From Candidatus Rifleibacteriota bacterium (GTDB lineage: Bacteria; Muiribacteriota; Ozemobacteria; Ozemobacterales; Ozemobacteraceae), in the NCBI GenBank assembly GCA_015232575.1, contig JADFZL010000024.1, positions 29,042 to 93,041 on the forward strand: DNA of 64,000 nt. Reading direction: 5' to 3'. Position 1 is the stretch's first letter, and every line of letters starts with the position of its first letter. A model generated the notes under the pieces. That model was not told where the DNA came from. It ran no database searches and saw only the letters and a program-made list of their open reading frames with translations. Positions 49,783 through 59,413 of this stretch are shown here, one piece after another. The position numbers were made by a program, and so were the translations under genes.

Positions 49783-50014
49783 TTTTCATCACCTCGCTTC
49801 TAAGCATAATCAACTTGATAATATTCGTCAATAGACAAAAATAATTGACGCCAATCCGCGATTGCCCTTAACTCCGGGGGTGAGCGGATAAGCTTTAAAA
49901 TATGAAGCCCAGGTATTTTTATCGGTCCTCTGGAATGATGATTTCATTTTTTCACTGATTTATCAATCCGTCTCAAAAATTTCCTGGATTTAATTGGAAT
50001 CAAGAAATCTGTTT

Positions 50015-50764
50015 TTATTCGATCTTTTTTACACAGAAAAGAAAGAGAATTTTTTCGTAATGAGCTGATCTTCCGGCAGAAAATTTTTTCGACGAATCAG
50101 AAGAAACTTCACCGACCGGAGTCCATTCGTCAAGTTTTGTTCTAATCTGTGTTTCAATTGATTTTGTTTCCGGAAATTTCCCTTTTCCAGCGCTGAATGA
50201 TACGAGAACTTCTTCGTCGTTCAATAATCTTCCAGAAACACGCAAACCTTCTTCTGAATTTATCACTTGATTTTCCTGCCATGGATACCATGAACTGAAA
50301 ACCCTTGAAGATACGTCTACAAATACAGCTTCGTGTCCTTCCAGACCCATGACATTGCGAATCGTAGATCCTTTTGAATTGTTTTGTACAAAACTTAAAC
50401 CTATTCCAGAATTCCAGTGCCCGCGATTCCTTATTTCCAGAATCATTGACCTGTTTTCTTCCTCAGTTGGAATATAAAGGTAATACCTTAAAGATGCAGG
50501 TCTGCGATCTAATTCTGAAATAAGTTTTTCTATGTTTTTCAATGTTTCAGGATCTTCACAGTTTACGCAAACTCCGTTCATTGTTTTAATTTCAGAAATC
50601 CCGACAGAATTGCCATAAGCCTGTTTGATAGTTTGTACAATTTCTTCACAGTAGACGTTTTTTATTTTTATTATTTTTACATTTGTACCAGCAGATAAAA
50701 AAGAACAAAGAAATAATGAAAAATAAAATGTAAATAATAATTGCTTTTTACTAATGTTCATCAA
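50015..50764 (-). CDS. Exported protein with secretin N-domain
   Basis: A 249-residue protein with signal peptide (KQLLFTFYFSLFLCSFLSAG). Residues about 28-95 look like a secretin N1-type KH-fold domain: VKIIKIKNVYCEEIVQTIKQAYG, then CEDPETLKNIEKLISELDRRPA, a pattern well known from type II/IV secretion secretins. The remainder is beta-rich (RYYLYIPTEEENRSMILEI, EGLRVSGRLLNDEEVLVSF) and could be part of a short secretin-like beta-domain without the pore. A 64-bp piece of this gene is duplicated at 9852-9915. Monocistronic. Confidence 0.65.
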   Translation of the reverse strand: MMNISKKQLLFTFYFSLFLCSFLSAGTNVKIIKIKNVYCEEIVQTIKQAYGNSVGISEIKTMNGVCVNCEDPETLKNIEKLISELDRRPASLRYYLYIPTEEENRSMILEIRNRGHWNSGIGLSFVQNNSKGSTIRNVMGLEGHEAVFVDVSSRVFSSWYPWQENQVINSEEGLRVSGRLLNDEEVLVSFSAGKGKFPETKSIETQIRTKLDEWTPVGEVSSDSSKKFSAGRSAHYEKILFLFCVKKIE

Positions 50765-50875
50765 ATTTTTAGGCCCCTTTATGAATTAAAAAAAAAATAT
50801 TGTTACGAAGTTGCTAAATCATTCGTATATACACAAAGCTGAAAAGCTGAAATCTTATTGGAGGTAAATTATATC

Positions 50876-52429
50876 ATGATTTTTAAAGGAAAAATACGAT
50901 TGTTAACATTGGCGTCGGCGTTTTTTGCAACTTGCTGTTGGGGTCTGCATGTTCCGGAAGACAGATGGATAGTGCAGTTCAAGGCAGACAGAGGCAATGT
51001 AGTCCGTGAATACGCCAAGCCTTCAGAACTTATTCGCGTTCTTCAGTCAGAACTAAATAATAATCTTCAGAATGCTTCTCTTGATGAGCGTTCAGAAGGA
51101 ATGGTGAAACTCTGGGCAGCACGCGCAGTTGCAATAAATGCCAATCATGAGCAGATTGAAGCCATTAAAAAACTTGAAAATGTCAGCGGAGTTCATAAAG
51201 TCGTACCGATTAAGTATAATCTTCAAAAACCGAGATCAGACAACACTGAAGTCTCGCGTGAGTTTCCTTCATGGGGTGTTGTACATGTCCGGGCTCCTGA
51301 AGTATGGGAAAAATTTAAAATTGATGGAAGCGGCATTCTGGTTGGTCATGTTGATACAGGTGCGGCTGGAAGTCATGAACTTTTTGCCGGAAAAATTCTG
51401 AAGTTCTGGGACCTGAATCCTAATGATGGATCAGTTGCATCGCCGGTTGATGGTTCCAAGGCAACTGACGAAAATATGCATGGTTCACACACAGCCGGAA
51501 CTATATGTGCCGGTGGAAATATTGGTGTGGCTCCAGGCGCAAGGCTTATGGTGGCGAAAGTTTTTGATGGTATGGAAATGTCAACACATGAAATATTTCT
51601 CAGAGCGTACCAGTGGATGCTTGATCCCGATGGAAACCCGGATACAAATGATTTTCCAAGAATAGTAAGCGTCTCACTTGGCGGAAAATCTTATGGTGGA
51701 ACTGATTCCGATGAAAATCTATATTACGATGTTGTTAATAATTGGGTTGCCGCAGGCATTCTACCAGTGTTTGCCGCCGGAAATGGTGGTCCCATGCCCC
51801 AAAAAATCGATTATTGTGCATGTTTTCTACAGTCATGGGCGGTGGGTGGTCTTAAGTCGAACAACTCAATTGCTCTCTTCAGCAGCCCTGGGCCAGCAAC
51901 CTGGAATGGCGTTACCTATATTAAACCTGACATCTGCGCTCCCGGAAAAGATATTATTTCTGTGAGACCCAATGGTGGTACATATAAAATGGATGGAACA
52001 TCGGCAGCCACTCCTCATGCTGCCGGAGTTGCCGCTCTTGTTTTGCAGGCTAATCCAACTCTGAAGCCAGCCGAAGTTCGCGATTTGATTGAAAGCTGCG
52101 CACTTGATCTCGGCTCCAGCGGTAAAGATAACAGATATGGCGCTGGTCTGATTGATGCTTACAAATCAGTTGAAAAAGCAATTAAGCAGGCATCTGCAGA
52201 AAACGTCGTTGATGGCTACAGAAGGGCGCTTGAAACAGAATCAGCTCTCGGTACCACAGTTAATTCTCCGCTTGCTGCACCGATGGCAAGTTACCTTCTT
52301 GAAAAAGCAAATGCACTTGATTCAGGTGAAATGATTTCACTTGAGAATGAATACAGAAATGATGAAAATGTCAGAAAAATCCTTAAAAATGCTGACTCAA
52401 TGAGAAAATTCAATCAGTATCAGAATTAA
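50876..52429 (+). CDS. Secreted subtilisin-family serine protease (S8)
   Basis: Start at the ATG at 50876, preceded by GGAGG at 11 bp. Signal peptide about 1-23 (ends CCWG), then an I9-like propeptide (RWIVQFKADRGNV, about 27-105), then the S8 domain. The triad is D160 (VGHVDTGAAG), H202 (NMHGSHTAGTI) and S376 (GTSAATPHAAGVAA), with the oxyanion Asn at about 303 (FAAGNGGP). A C-terminal 85-residue tail is helical and may be a dimerisation or anchoring segment. No SEC-independent signal or LPXTG is present. Extracellular proteolysis, single gene. Confidence 0.88.
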   Translation: MIFKGKIRLLTLASAFFATCCWGLHVPEDRWIVQFKADRGNVVREYAKPSELIRVLQSELNNNLQNASLDERSEGMVKLWAARAVAINANHEQIEAIKKLENVSGVHKVVPIKYNLQKPRSDNTEVSREFPSWGVVHVRAPEVWEKFKIDGSGILVGHVDTGAAGSHELFAGKILKFWDLNPNDGSVASPVDGSKATDENMHGSHTAGTICAGGNIGVAPGARLMVAKVFDGMEMSTHEIFLRAYQWMLDPDGNPDTNDFPRIVSVSLGGKSYGGTDSDENLYYDVVNNWVAAGILPVFAAGNGGPMPQKIDYCACFLQSWAVGGLKSNNSIALFSSPGPATWNGVTYIKPDICAPGKDIISVRPNGGTYKMDGTSAATPHAAGVAALVLQANPTLKPAEVRDLIESCALDLGSSGKDNRYGAGLIDAYKSVEKAIKQASAENVVDGYRRALETESALGTTVNSPLAAPMASYLLEKANALDSGEMISLENEYRNDENVRKILKNADSMRKFNQYQN

Positions 52430-52613
52430 TTCAAGTGAGATTTTAATGCAATCAATGATGCGCTTAGTTGTTTTCCATAAGCAATATTCGGGAGTTGAAA
52501 ACCGTGTATTTCAGCAATTAAGAGCATCATTGTACATATTTGGCAGTTTATATTACATCAAGTATTTTTTCTATATTAGCTTAGAATATATATTCGAATT
52601 ATCCCTTAGAATG

Positions 52614-52650
52614 CAAAATCTTAAATAAGGGGACAAATTGGCGTGTTAAC
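52614..52650 (+). repeat. Dispersed repeat E, copy 2
   Basis: aaatcttaaataaggggaca and the following aattggcgtgttaac match 35761-35795 with several substitutions. It is followed at once by repeat B. Confidence 0.5.
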
Positions 52651-52662
52651 TTTAGGTTGAGC

Positions 52663-52727
52663 TGTCATCTCGAACGAATGTGAGAGATCTCATAACTGCG
52701 AGATTTCTCCCTTTGGTCGAAATGGCA
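52663..52727. repeat. Dispersed palindromic repeat B, copy 5
   Basis: TGTCATCTCGAACGAATG and, in inverted orientation, CTTTGGTCGAAATGGCA. Together with repeat E this accounts for much of the 420-bp gap between the subtilase and the S1/P1 nuclease; the rest shows no gene. Confidence 0.7.
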
Positions 52728-52848
52728 TTGCTTAATGCCCCCATAATTAAGATTTGCTGCACTTAGTACAGGTTCAGGAATAGTTCGAATTGCTGCATTA
52801 CATCTCAGGTCGGGATGATGTTTTGCTTCAAATTACAAATAGGTATTT

Positions 52849-53823
52849 CTATTGAGTCTGATTTTTAGAAGTATTTGGGGAAAGCAGGCGCTCAAATTTT
52901 ATTAGAGCCATCGATAAGGAATCAGTCGCAAGATACTGGAAAAGCATGCTTAAAATGGAGGTTTGGTCATGGTTCCCGGATAATAGATTGTCTGCGGTAA
53001 CTTCCTGATATTTCTTGTCGAAGACCTTGTTCAGCATTTGCGCCAAATGGATTCCACCTGTTACAAGTCGTTGGTTGATAACAGGAATGTTATTTTCATA
53101 ATAGGTTTTTCCAAGAACATGGTCCGGGGTAATATCGTAGCCCTTAGTTAAGGCAATCTGGTTTGATTCAAGCGCCCAGTCCATGTAATTTTCATTCCGT
53201 ATTGAGTTCTGGTCGAAATCTTTACACATATTCATCAAGTTTTGAAAGTATTCTTCTTTGGAAAACCCTGCTTGTTTTAATAATAAATTATCCCAGACCT
53301 TGTGAAGATTAGTTTCCTCATTGAAAAATTTCACCTTTATATCGTTGCCGCCATTTGTACCATCAAGGGAATTATGAAGAGGTTGGTGGATATCGCCAAA
53401 AAAGTGAATTAGAAAAGACAACGCTTCTTTTTTTTCCTGGCTGGAAGCATTACTTCTTTGAAGAATATCCTTGTATAAAACAATGCCTGAAACTACATTT
53501 TTAGGACTCGTTGTTTCAGGTTTTCCAGTCAGAGCTGTCTTTGTTGCAATGAAGTTAATGTAATGAAAATACTCAGTTTCTTTCCTGTCAATTTTGATCC
53601 TGTCAGCCCACGTAGAAACTGATTCGAAAGATTCTCCATTCAGAATCTTGTCAACTTCAAGTCGCGTATCCGGAGTCATTAGCTCGTATGCTATTCGAGC
53701 AGTCAGCTCATGTCCCAATGCGCTCCAGGAAATTACCGGCGAGGAAATAAAAGTGAGAATAACAGCGCCGAAAAGTTTAATAAAAAGAAATTCCGAAATG
53801 AAATTGCATTTAAATTTGTTCAT
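52849..53823 (-). CDS. Secreted S1/P1-type nuclease
   Basis: The 324-residue protein has a signal peptide ending at SSPVIS, so that the mature chain begins with Trp, as S1/P1 nucleases require for zinc binding by the N-terminal amine. The other trinuclear-zinc ligands are present: WSALGHELTARIAYELM (His), STWADRI (Asp), FHYINF (His), HFFGDIHQPLHNS (Asp, His, His) and NLHKVWD (His, Asp). These enzymes degrade single-stranded DNA/RNA outside the cytoplasm. It precedes the membrane/pseudopilin-like gene product in sequence but is encoded downstream of it with a 26-bp gap, so the two are probably co-transcribed. Confidence 0.85.
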   Translation of the reverse strand: MNKFKCNFISEFLFIKLFGAVILTFISSPVISWSALGHELTARIAYELMTPDTRLEVDKILNGESFESVSTWADRIKIDRKETEYFHYINFIATKTALTGKPETTSPKNVVSGIVLYKDILQRSNASSQEKKEALSFLIHFFGDIHQPLHNSLDGTNGGNDIKVKFFNEETNLHKVWDNLLLKQAGFSKEEYFQNLMNMCKDFDQNSIRNENYMDWALESNQIALTKGYDITPDHVLGKTYYENNIPVINQRLVTGGIHLAQMLNKVFDKKYQEVTADNLLSGNHDQTSILSMLFQYLATDSLSMALIKFERLLSPNTSKNQTQ

Positions 53824-53849
53824 TAGTTTTTATCCCTTCAAATCGTTTC

Positions 53850-54848
53850 CTATATTTTCCCAACAGCTAAAAAGAGGTCATCTTCACCTTCAATATCAAT
53901 TTCAATAAGCTCTGTTTGGCTGGATGTTGAATTGTTGTTTTCCTTTTCAGCTCTTATCCATCGTTCGGGAAATTTTCCGAAAGCTTTATCTCCGCCGCCT
54001 GACCATAAATACAGGATTTTACCGGGGTATTTGCCGGAAATATTTGAATTATCGAAAACAGCCAGGCGAATTGGTTGTTCCCATGAATCTGTGAAATAAT
54101 CCTTCGGTTCATCCTGATTCTCAAAATACGGACCCTTCCATCGACGCTGGTAATCTTCAGAAGAGAGCCCGAGTTCCTTCCAACTTTCAAGGCCATCGAC
54201 TCGAGCCGTGAGCATGATATTTTGGGAAGTTGTAGCCGTAAGAAGATTCAAAATCTTAACGTATGCTTCAGAATCTTCGTGGTCGAAACCGGTATGTGGA
54301 AAATTTCCAAGGTCATTGCGGTAGACGCACAAGGTAGATTTAATGTTACTCATTGTGGCTTTGGTTGGGCCTTTTAGATTGTGATATGCGTCTGGTTGAG
54401 ATAATTGCTGTAAAAAAACTGGCACAGCTAAGGAGAGCACGATCAGGGGAAATAATAAAAAACGCTGTTTCCAGCTCACGGTTAGCTTAAGAAAGTTTTT
54501 TTCAATTGTAACAAGAGATACGGAGAAAATAATCCCAAGCTCTATTATCAAAGGAATCCACATGTACCAGGAATAATTTTCTCTTATAATAAAGTAGAGG
54601 GTAGGAAAATTTCGGGAAATTTTCAGAACCAGATGGACCGCCAAAGTGTTAAAAACGCTCAGAAGGCTCAAAAGCGGTCCTGCAAATATAACCGAGCCAA
54701 TTGCCGAGACAATCGAAAGACAATATATCTGCGTGCGGGAAATTGAAGAACCATACGCCAAGCGCAGGGGAATTCCAACAATTGTAGCAATTATTGCTAT
54801 TGCGAATAAAACCAATCCTGCTAGAAAAATAAACTCCTGCTGACCCAT
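53850..54848 (-). CDS. Polytopic membrane protein with pseudopilin-like C-terminal domain
   Basis: I start at the ATG at 54848 (AGAGG 7 bp upstream). Residues 1-180 hold about five transmembrane segments (FIFLAGLVLFAIAIIATIVG onward). The C-terminal 150 residues look like the exposed part of a major pseudopilin of the GspG type: KATMSNIKSTLCVYRNDLGNFPHTG, then WKGPYFENQDEPKDYFTDSWEQPI and LYLWSGGGDKAFG. In GspG this part follows a single prepilin helix, whereas here a polytopic membrane domain precedes it and no prepilin peptidase site is visible. First gene of a pair with the S1/P1 nuclease gene. Confidence 0.55.
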   Translation of the reverse strand: MGQQEFIFLAGLVLFAIAIIATIVGIPLRLAYGSSISRTQIYCLSIVSAIGSVIFAGPLLSLLSVFNTLAVHLVLKISRNFPTLYFIIRENYSWYMWIPLIIELGIIFSVSLVTIEKNFLKLTVSWKQRFLLFPLIVLSLAVPVFLQQLSQPDAYHNLKGPTKATMSNIKSTLCVYRNDLGNFPHTGFDHEDSEAYVKILNLLTATTSQNIMLTARVDGLESWKELGLSSEDYQRRWKGPYFENQDEPKDYFTDSWEQPIRLAVFDNSNISGKYPGKILYLWSGGGDKAFGKFPERWIRAEKENNNSTSSQTELIEIDIEGEDDLFLAVGKI

Positions 54849-55391
54849 ATAATTACCTCTCTGAAAGATTGCTATTTCAACAGTTTTACGCAAAGCTTTA
54901 TCATAACATTTCCGGTGTGTTTTTTCATTGACTGTTTTTGCCACTCAGCAATAATCGGTTTGAATTCTCATGCTACTTTACATAATCATTTCGTTTCGAT
55001 ATCTATTGATATTAGCTTAACAAGACATTTCCAATACTATTCAATAAAAATGATTGTTTCCTTGTTATGATTGTGCGTATCAGAGAACTCACTCATATTT
55101 CAGACCTATATTGTACCCTTTGATGAGAAAGATAAAACTCAATATTTCGTGGCAATTTGTAGACGCGGCATCTTGTCATGTTGTTCGCAAGGCGCTGGAA
55201 GCCGCTTTTACTTTTCTTTGCCCCCAAGTTATTGAGCAGATACCACAAAAGATTGAATTTCGGGAAGATTTTTCTCTTGCATGGAATATTGAATTCAATT
55301 AAGATAAGAATATCCTCTTATTGAAACCCTCAAAAACTGGAACAAAACGAACGAAGGAAGTATATTTATTAGAAGGAAAACAAGATTTTTT
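54849..55391. other. Intergenic stretch with one short unrecognised frame
   Basis: A 540-bp gap between divergent genes. A + strand frame at 55123-55302 (MRKIKLNISWQFVDAASCHV, ...) has an ATG but no ribosome site and no family I recognise. Divergent promoters should lie here. Confidence 0.3.
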
Positions 55392-56285
55392 ATGTTGGGC
55401 TGTTTGTTAAGCATAAGTATTTTATTTTGCCTTTCTGCCTTTGGTGAAATTGCTGAGAATATTGACGCTGGCAATAATCCTGCAGGAAAATCACCAACTA
55501 CAGTTTGGCGTGCATTGTTGTTTGTTTGCCATAGTATAGATGCGGATTACACTGACAAAGATGGAAATCCTTGTCATCTTACTTACACCATGTCCGAAAA
55601 AGAGGTTCTTGATGGCGTGTGGTCATTCGAGCATTTTCCATCTCTTGCGAACAATTACTCCAACGGAGAGGTCACTGTAGAATACGAGATTGTTCATTAC
55701 ATGGAACCCATCAAAACACTGGCTTCTATTGGTAATAATTTTTGGTGGGTTTCTCCAGAGAACATACGCCAGGGATTACAGGACCATGCACCTTCGGGAG
55801 CCTATGATTCGGTTCTTGTTCTTTGGCCCCAGACTGACTTTTCTACAGGGGAACATATCCCCTCGACTGGATGGGGACTTGCCAATTCAGGTCTGGATGA
55901 CTCATCTGGTATGACTTATTGTACTGTAGCGAATGCAGCGACTTCCATCTGGAAAGTTCCTGTCGTTGGTGAAGTTTGGCTCCATGAATGGCTTCATGGT
56001 ATCTGCGGTTTTTACCAGACAATCGGATATCCAATGCCGAAAAAAGATGCCGATGGCGGTGAGGATCATGGCTATAGCAACTCTTCAGACAAAGGGTGGA
56101 AGGAATTCTATTGCGACCTGATGACAGGACATATCTCTGAGGAGGGCTCTAACACCGGTATTACTCCTGAGGCATGGCGCAGCGGAACAATTTTAAGCCA
56201 CAGGAATCAAGTTTCAGTGAACCCATTGTCTTCAGGCACCTTCGAAAACAATAAGCAAACGGAAACAAACGTTGGGGAAAAATAG
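55392..56285 (+). CDS. Exported putative metalloprotease (HEWLH)
   Basis: The 297-residue protein starts with a hydrophobic signal segment (MLGCLLSISILFCLSAFGEI). Residues 198-202 read HEWLH, an HExxH zinc motif, in VVGEVWLHEWLHGICGFYQT. H226 in GGEDHGY is a possible third ligand, which would make a spacing unlike classical metzincins or gluzincins. The preceding segment SVLVLWPQTDFSTGEHIPSTGWGLA looks like a beta-rich protease subdomain. The C-terminal 50 residues are low in hydrophobicity. I recognise no peptidase family. The ribosome site is weak (AAGGA 14 bp upstream). Confidence 0.5.
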   Translation: MLGCLLSISILFCLSAFGEIAENIDAGNNPAGKSPTTVWRALLFVCHSIDADYTDKDGNPCHLTYTMSEKEVLDGVWSFEHFPSLANNYSNGEVTVEYEIVHYMEPIKTLASIGNNFWWVSPENIRQGLQDHAPSGAYDSVLVLWPQTDFSTGEHIPSTGWGLANSGLDDSSGMTYCTVANAATSIWKVPVVGEVWLHEWLHGICGFYQTIGYPMPKKDADGGEDHGYSNSSDKGWKEFYCDLMTGHISEEGSNTGITPEAWRSGTILSHRNQVSVNPLSSGTFENNKQTETNVGEK

Positions 56286-56295
56286 AAATAAAATG

Positions 56296-56374
56296 TTAGG
56301 AGTCGTTAAGAAACAACATGATTATTTTTAAATAAAATCCTGAAATGATCAGTTTATTCTTTAACGACTCCTAA
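56296..56374. repeat. 79-bp inverted repeat between convergent genes
   Basis: TTAGGAGTCGTTAA (56296-56309) and TTAACGACTCCTAA (56361-56374) are perfect 14-bp inverted arms around a 51-bp AT-rich interior. It lies 10 bp after the HEWLH protein stop and about 100 bp past the end of the helicase gene. No T-run follows, so a small mobile-type element or a long hairpin is more likely than a simple terminator. Confidence 0.7.
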
Positions 56375-56479
56375 GTTCTTTTGGGTTTACATCCTCATTG
56401 TTTATAACATCAAGTTTTGAAATATAAACTACGCATTCCCTGGCATCATTGAATATTAAATGAGTATGGATGTTTAACA

Positions 56480-59413
56480 TCAGAGTAGACGCGCTGTCAG
56501 ATAAAGATCAGCAGATTCGCAAAGTTGCTCAATTGAAGCAAATATGCGTTCTACAAGATACTTTTCAAGGGTGGTTGTTGTCTGGGAACCTTGACTATTG
56601 AGCAGGCTTTGCATCCATTGTATGGATGCCGATTTTTCAGGAGCAAGAATACCTGGTTTAACTAATAAACGTTCTATTTCCAGGATAGAATAACGATCCC
56701 CGGGAACCGACTTACCAGCGAGTTTATAGAGACCATCCATTGTTGCATCCAAAGCCTGCTTAAGCGGAGCAGTTGCCTCTGCGGCAAATCCTCCGTCTGT
56801 CATCAGCTTAACCAGGCGCAAACGTTCAGCCGTCTGAGAAAGCTTTTCACGGACAAACTTCGTTGTTTGTAACCTGCCGTCGTCGGCTCGATCAGCTGAT
56901 GCCGGAAGTGCGGGTGATCTGTAAGCCTCATGAACGGAATCTTGTAAATCAAGGTTTCCGCCAAAAAGAGCTTGAAGACTTTCGTAACTTTTTTTGTCAA
57001 AGAGATGAACCTTGAATAAGGGGTTTTGACCTTGTACTCGATCAGCAATTTCATCAACTACTGATGAAAGCCCTGATGCATCCTGATCGACAACCACCAT
57101 TAATCGTGCCGCCTGCCTATCAGCTTTTCGAATTAGCAGAAGTCTTGAACCGAGTTTGGAAGACAGGCGTTCTGCGAAGAGTTTTACTTTATCTGAATCA
57201 GTTGATGGCATAACCGTTGATGCGTTTTCGGAAACATCACCATGTTCAGGTACAAGATTGGCGCAAGCATTGGCAGAACCAGCGGCTGAACCAGCAATGG
57301 AAACACCTGTTGAAGTATCGGCTGAAAGACCGGCAGAATTGCTGGTAACAGCAGAAGCACCGCCAGAAGCATTGGCGCGAGCCTCTACGGCGCTGGCTGG
57401 AGATGATTCCTCGTCGGCCAGCATTTGTCGTAAGCGTGCCATCAATCCGCGATCTTTTGCGAAGACCAGTGTGTCCTCACCTTCCAGAGCTGAGAAAACA
57501 GCCTGAAAAATCTGTCGCTTCTGCGCAAGCGTGTCAAGCATTCGTTCCTCAATAACGCCTTGAGCCACAAGGTTAATTACTTGTACAGTTTCTTTCTGTC
57601 CCATGCGATGGGCGCGACCAATACGCTGTTCAAGCACAGCCGGGTTCCACGGAATGTCAATATTAATAACAAGACTCGCAGATTGAAGATTAAGTCCTAC
57701 ACCACCGGCATCTGTAGAAAAGAATATTCTGCAGCTCTCATCCTCTCGAAAACGGTCAAGTAGAGCTCCCCGTTTGGTAGTCGGAACAGTTCCGGCAAGT
57801 TTAACATAACCGATCTTCAGCGGGCGTGCCACCCGATCAATTGCCAGGTCTATCATTCCCTCGAAACTCGAAAAAATCACTGCTTTACGTTTTGCAGCAA
57901 CAACCTGTTCTTGTACAATACTTACAAGTTCTTCCAATTTCGGAGCAGTTTGCTTCTTTTGTTTTTCTGTTAGATTGCGATCGTGCAACTCAAGGGCATC
58001 GCACAAAATGCGCATCTTTTGAAGTGCCATCATCAAACGCTTTGATTCGGCTGGTGTCAGAGGTCTCTTATGCGCTATGCCGAGCAGGCGTGCAACTATT
58101 GCCTGATAATCTTTGTATGGCTCAAGCTGTGCCTGGGTCATTGGCACAAAGAAATTGTTGTCCACTCTTGGAGGGAGGTCGTGAAGAACCTCGTCACGCA
58201 TGCGTCGCAATACAACCCGAACTATGCGCTTTCGCAATTCTTCGAGATTTTTGTATCCGAGAATCTTATATGAACCACTTGGTCGTCGCTCTAATTGGTA
58301 ATATCTTGAGTTGAATTGCCAGAGCGGTCCCAGGAGTCTTGCATCCAATGTCTGCAAAACGCTGTATAATTCATCAAGGTTATTCTCGATCGGTGTACCG
58401 GTCAATACAAAAGTATAACGGCTTCGCAATTGCTTCACAGCCTGCGCGGTCTTTGTTCGCCAGTTTTTCACTCTCTGGGCTTCGTCCAGAATTATCAGAT
58501 CAGGTGCAAGACGCTCATAAACCTGCTGATCACGCAATAACAACTCATAGTTAACAAGAGTAAAAAAGCTTGGAGTTGAATAAAGCAATTCACGTTTCGA
58601 AGCCGGACCCTGAACAACTTCTGCTGAAAGCGATGTAAACTTTTTTATTTCACGATACCATTGATGCTTAAGCGATGCGGGGGTAACAACAAGGACTCGC
58701 GAAATTCCACGAAGCTCCTTGAGTAGAACGGCGGCACCAATTGCCTGAACCGTTTTACCAAGTCCCATGTCATCGGCCAGAAGTGCTCGACCGGTAAAAA
58801 CAAGGTGCAGAAGCCCTTCCACCTGGTATGGGTAAAGCTTCGTTCCAATAATATCAAGGGATCGCCTTCCAGCTTTAACTTCATTAAGAAACCATTGACG
58901 CTGCAGTTGGTGTTTAAGGCTGACTGCAAGTAAATCGGCATGGGTACGAACATTTGGAGAGATGTTCAATGCTGATGCTTCATCAGGTTTAAGACTTGCC
59001 GCATCTTCAAGAAGTGCCGGAAGCTGTTGTATTGGATTTCCAAGTAAAGTACCATTGTCGTCGAAATATCGACTCAGCAATTCAGAAACGTTTTCATTTA
59101 TCTTTGCCGGTCGATAAAGCATTACTTCTACTTGCTCCCCGTAGTTGAGGAAGACCTCTGCGGTTGGAGGGGCAGATAACTCTGCATTGTCAATTTTTCC
59201 ACGCAGTTTTTTTTCAATAAGCGCCAGTACAGCCTCAATATGCTTGCATGTACCAAGAAGGTTTGTCTGATAATCAGGACATGTACAACTGTTTACGCGA
59301 CGCTTAAGCGAACGGATCTTTACCTCGTAAGTTCTTCCACTCGGAGACAAAACCGAGAATTTTGAAAATACCGGTTCAGTACCAGGATTGCTAATCTTAA
59401 AGCCTTCCTGCAA
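56480..59413 (-). CDS. SWIM zinc-finger SNF2-family helicase (RapA-like)
   Basis: 977 codons from a TTG at 59413. Residues about 43-66 form a SWIM zinc finger (CTCPDYQTNLLGTCKHIEAVL). The SNF2 ATPase covers about 190-620: Walker A GRALLADDMGLGKTVQAIG, Walker B with DEAQ (LIILDEAQRVKNW, about 310), FVLTGTPIENNLDELYS, and the helicase C half ending GRAHRMGQKETVQVINLV. An Ala/Ser-rich low-complexity linker (about 668-728) and a 240-residue helical C-terminus follow. Such proteins remodel nucleoprotein or RNA polymerase complexes in the cytoplasm. In-frame codons continue upstream (LERRCQRA) to a TAA without an ATG, so the N-terminus may be truncated or use a rare start. Confidence 0.8.
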   Translation of the reverse strand: MQEGFKISNPGTEPVFSKFSVLSPSGRTYEVKIRSLKRRVNSCTCPDYQTNLLGTCKHIEAVLALIEKKLRGKIDNAELSAPPTAEVFLNYGEQVEVMLYRPAKINENVSELLSRYFDDNGTLLGNPIQQLPALLEDAASLKPDEASALNISPNVRTHADLLAVSLKHQLQRQWFLNEVKAGRRSLDIIGTKLYPYQVEGLLHLVFTGRALLADDMGLGKTVQAIGAAVLLKELRGISRVLVVTPASLKHQWYREIKKFTSLSAEVVQGPASKRELLYSTPSFFTLVNYELLLRDQQVYERLAPDLIILDEAQRVKNWRTKTAQAVKQLRSRYTFVLTGTPIENNLDELYSVLQTLDARLLGPLWQFNSRYYQLERRPSGSYKILGYKNLEELRKRIVRVVLRRMRDEVLHDLPPRVDNNFFVPMTQAQLEPYKDYQAIVARLLGIAHKRPLTPAESKRLMMALQKMRILCDALELHDRNLTEKQKKQTAPKLEELVSIVQEQVVAAKRKAVIFSSFEGMIDLAIDRVARPLKIGYVKLAGTVPTTKRGALLDRFREDESCRIFFSTDAGGVGLNLQSASLVINIDIPWNPAVLEQRIGRAHRMGQKETVQVINLVAQGVIEERMLDTLAQKRQIFQAVFSALEGEDTLVFAKDRGLMARLRQMLADEESSPASAVEARANASGGASAVTSNSAGLSADTSTGVSIAGSAAGSANACANLVPEHGDVSENASTVMPSTDSDKVKLFAERLSSKLGSRLLLIRKADRQAARLMVVVDQDASGLSSVVDEIADRVQGQNPLFKVHLFDKKSYESLQALFGGNLDLQDSVHEAYRSPALPASADRADDGRLQTTKFVREKLSQTAERLRLVKLMTDGGFAAEATAPLKQALDATMDGLYKLAGKSVPGDRYSILEIERLLVKPGILAPEKSASIQWMQSLLNSQGSQTTTTLEKYLVERIFASIEQLCESADLYLTARLL

